This document shows, piece after piece, positions 5,487 to 6,394 of a stretch of 6,394 bases of DNA (its first letter is position 1; each line of letters opens with the position of its first letter). The DNA comes from an uncultured archaeon (GTDB lineage Archaea > Halobacteriota > Methanosarcinia > Methanotrichales > Methanotrichaceae): assembly GCA_902385025.1 (NCBI GenBank), contig CABMDX010000390.1, positions 1 through 6,394 of the forward strand, in the 5' to 3' direction. A model generated the notes under the pieces. The model was not told the origin of the DNA. It ran no database searches and worked only from the letters and a program-made list of their open reading frames with translations. The position numbers were made by a program, and so were the translations under genes.

Positions 5487-5698
5487 AACAATTATCTGTA
5501 CTGGTGGAGGATGATATCTTAGAGGCGATCGAGAGTCGCATAGTAGCCTCTGGCCGCAGCAAAAGCGATGTCGTCAGGGAACTTTTGGTAATCGGTCTGA
5601 GAAAACCACCAACATCAGCTTACAGAGACCTTGTAAACAATGCTATCGCAGCACACGAAAAAAAATTCCATGCAACGGATACAATTCAGGAACCATGA
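5483..5698 (+). CDS. Ribbon-helix-helix (CopG/Arc-like) regulator
   Basis: The product is 71 residues from ATG 5483. The N-terminus KQLSVLVEDDILEAIESRIVASGRSKSDVVRELLVIGLRK fits the RHH fold: a short strand (QLSVLV), helix A (EDDILEAIESRIVAS), the turn G-R-S-K-S-, then helix B (DVVRELLVIGLRK). The C-terminal part (PTSAYRDLVNNAIAAHEKKFHATDTIQEP) resembles the tail that antitoxins use to contact a toxin. An ATG five codons upstream (5468) is in frame, but its extra residues MIYHI lie inside the palindrome and precede the usual RHH start, so I prefer 5483. Neither start has a clear ribosome site. It is divergent from the AbrB-like gene. Only short reading frames follow, so no toxin is evident. 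It is probably a DNA-binding dimer that represses itself. Confidence 0.8.
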   Translation: MKQLSVLVEDDILEAIESRIVASGRSKSDVVRELLVIGLRKPPTSAYRDLVNNAIAAHEKKFHATDTIQEP

Positions 5699-5798
5699 AA
5701 AGAATCGAATCAACATGGATATGCCATGCAAAAGCATCAATGAATTCCTGATAGGCGCCCGGGACCGCGAAAACGATTGCATCAGATTGCAGTCTTGA
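5695..5798 (+). other. Possible remnant of a partner gene after the RHH gene
   Basis: The RHH stop overlaps an ATG (ATGA, 5695-5698), the arrangement typical of antitoxin-toxin pairs. The frame that follows, MKRIESTWICHAKASMNS, stops after 18 codons at 5749-5751. Another frame from ATG 5715 runs 27 codons to TGA 5796-5798 (MDMPCKSINEFLIGARDREN and 7 more). Neither matches PIN, RelE or MazF motifs. It may be a decayed toxin or chance. Confidence 0.2.
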
Positions 5799-5802
5799 TG
5801 CA
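5778..5802. repeat. Inverted repeat after the RHH gene
   Basis: TGCATCA and TGATGCA are perfect 7-bp arms around an 11-base spacer. No T-run follows directly, so a terminator is doubtful. It could be a binding site or an RNA hairpin at the 3' end of the RHH transcript. Confidence 0.35.
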
Positions 5803-5864
5803 GCCTAGTGAAGTCTGCCAATTGACTTTTGACGGGGGTCCTGCCATAGAATATAGCAAAACTC

Positions 5865-5872
5865 TTTTAAAT
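5865..5872 (+). promoter_or_regulatory. Probable TATA box for the secreted repeat protein
   Basis: TTTTAAAT lies about 40 bases before the CTG start. AATATAG at 5850-5856 is an alternative that would leave a leader of about 25 bases. The region 5840-5895 is AT-rich with no gene. Confidence 0.4.
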
Positions 5873-5894
5873 GAAGTTAGATTATAGAAACCTT

Positions 5895-5900
5895 GAGGTG
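5895..5900 (+). promoter_or_regulatory. Strong ribosome binding site deciding a CTG start
   Basis: GAGGTG, a near-perfect Shine-Dalgarno match, is followed after 5 bases by CTG AAA AAT, which opens the signal peptide. The next ATG in frame (5936) is 35 bases away and inside the hydrophobic core, too far for this site. Confidence 0.65.
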
Positions 5901-5905
5901 TAATT

Positions 5906-6145
5906 CTGAAAAATATTATAATAGCTTTATTCGTAATGGGATTTCTTCTTGCAAGTTCAGCAGGTGCAGTCCATGGAAACGGGAATGGGATTGGAGTCGG
6001 CAACGGTGTCGATGATGAATTTGTAGCACCTGGACAGGGTGGAACTGCGCCTGGGCAAGATGGATCAACACCAGGCCAGGATGGATCTGCGCCAGGCCAA
6101 GGCGGGACTCCTCCTGGCGAGATCGATGATCTACCCTGCGTATAA
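5906..6145 (+). CDS. Small secreted Gly/Pro-rich repeat protein, apparent CTG start
   Basis: The product is 79 residues, read from CTG at 5906 behind GAGGTG. A signal peptide is clear: KN, then the hydrophobic IIIALFVMGFLLASSAGA, with likely cleavage near AGA-VHG. The mature part has a Gly/Asn-rich stretch (GNGNGIGVGNG), then four 7-residue repeats of the type xPGQ(G/D)G(S/T), a partial fifth PPGE, and the acidic end IDDLPCV with one cysteine. Starting at ATG 5936 would remove the basic N-terminus and half of the signal helix. The upstream TGA at 5894-5896 limits the frame. The protein should be exported to the envelope or outside; its low-complexity, collagen-like make-up suggests a flexible structural or surface role, which is inference. 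The gene stands alone and ends before an oligo-T tract. Confidence 0.75.
   Translation: MKNIIIALFVMGFLLASSAGAVHGNGNGIGVGNGVDDEFVAPGQGGTAPGQDGSTPGQDGSAPGQGGTPPGEIDDLPCV
6026..6121 (+). repeat. 21-bp tandem repeats coding PGQ-type heptads
   Basis: Four 21-base units (6026-6109) and a partial fifth (6110-6121) code APGQGGT, APGQDGS, TPGQDGS, APGQGGT and PPGE. The units differ mostly at third codon positions, so the protein repeat is kept while the DNA drifts. That suggests selection on the peptide. Confidence 0.8.
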
Positions 6146-6159
6146 AAATAATTATCCTA

Positions 6160-6191
6160 TTTTTTATTTGAAATCCTAAAGCTCTGGATTT
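6160..6191 (+). terminator. Oligo-T tract and hairpin after the secreted protein gene
   Basis: A run of six T (6160-6165) and a second TTT lie 15-25 bases after the stop. Then AAATCC and GGATTT form 6-bp arms around a 9-base loop (6171-6191). The T-tract alone suits archaeal termination. Confidence 0.5.
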
Positions 6192-6235
6192 TGCACGAAA
6201 AAATATCTTCATAATAATATCCTTTTGTTCAGAGC

Positions 6236-6244
6236 AAAAAAAAA
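6236..6244 (-). terminator. T9 terminator of the fascin-like gene
   Basis: Nine A on the plus strand read as T9 on the minus strand, about 50 bases after the TAG at 6296-6298. It is preceded by a GC-rich stretch with a weak CGCA/TGCG pairing. It fits an archaeal transcript end. Confidence 0.5.
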
Positions 6245-6295
6245 GGAGCGCGGATCGCAGGCTATATGCGCGGCATTGGAGCGTGAGATGCCAGT

Positions 6296-6394
6296 CTATA
6301 TCGAGATTAACCTGAACGTTTCCCAGGCACCTATGGCGTTGCGGTTGGCCACGACCGCTCCGCCTCCGCCGCTTTCTGCGAAAAGGTATTGGCC
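6296..6394 (-). CDS. C-terminal end of a fascin-like beta-trefoil protein, cut by window edge
   Basis: The minus frame is open from base 6394 to TAG 6296-6298 and gives 32 residues: GQYLFAESGGGGAVVANRNA, then IGAWETFRLISI. This is the hallmark of one fascin/actin-bundling-type trefoil repeat, G-x-Y-x-x-A-E-..GGGG-.V-x-A-N-R-...G-.WE-x-F-x-L. In prokaryotes such domains occur at the ends of secreted or surface proteins and are thought to bind carbohydrates or proteins. The stop right after the last strand shows this is the protein's C-terminus. Codons are GC-rich compared with the AT-rich bases after it. The rest of the gene is outside the window, so total length, signal peptide and catalytic domains cannot be judged. 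Confidence 0.7.
   Translation of the reverse strand, partial: GQYLFAESGGGGAVVANRNAIGAWETFRLISI

Noticed and set aside
6026..6121. Tandem 21-bp units as a CRISPR array
   Set aside because: The units are contiguous with no spacers and are translated in frame as a protein repeat.
5782..6212. Minus-strand frames opposite the secreted repeat protein
   Set aside because: Their His/Gln/Leu-rich repeats are just the complement of the 21-bp coding repeats. The plus strand has the signal peptide and ribosome site.

Overview
The window looks like chromosomal DNA from a euryarchaeal methanogen, possibly Methanothrix/Methanosaeta-like. That is an inference from family content and archaeal signals (TATA-like boxes, oligo-T stops, GAGG-type ribosome sites, frequent GTG/TTG starts), not from any marker gene. 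Base composition is uneven. The stretch 1081-1500 is very GC-rich (47 of 60 bases are G/C in 1321-1380), while 5100-5160 is strongly AT-rich.

Layout: (1) 3-368, plus strand: the nearly complete 3' part of a Cys-rich DUF3795 protein. (2) 385-997, minus strand: a four-helix membrane protein gene that is broken twice, by an in-frame TAA at 890-892 and a one-base frameshift near 488. (3) 1030-1507: a GC-rich stretch with one uncertain small membrane ORF. (4) 1508-4759, minus strand: a tight two-gene unit. A 933-residue UvrD-type helicase fused to a PD-(D/E)XK nuclease with an apparent Fe-S cluster is followed 3 bp later by a DUF1232 (YkvA-like) protein with a TTG start and a well-placed ribosome site. 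(5) 4760-5162: mostly non-coding, with two inverted repeats, a canonical TATA box and one doubtful 55-residue ORF. (6) 5163-5698: two tiny divergent regulators, a 50-residue AbrB/SpoVT-like protein (minus) and a ribbon-helix-helix protein (plus). They are separated by a 30-bp near-palindrome, and a second palindrome/direct-repeat block lies at the RHH start. Neither has a recognisable toxin partner. (7) 5906-6145, plus strand: a 79-residue secreted Gly/Pro-rich protein with four 7-residue repeats, apparently starting at CTG behind a strong GAGGTG site. (8) 6296-6394, minus strand: the C-terminal end of a fascin-like beta-trefoil protein running off the window.

The clearest function is DNA repair or end-processing by the helicase-nuclease; the DUF1232 gene is probably co-transcribed and translationally coupled with it. 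The divergent AbrB-like/RHH pair resembles antitoxin-type regulators that have lost, or never had, toxins, with operator-like DNA that could cross-regulate both. I see no CRISPR array, tRNA, rRNA, insertion sequence or integrase. The most distinctive observations are the doubly broken membrane gene, the palindromic divergent regulator module and the CTG-started repeat protein. None of them amounts to proof of a new system.
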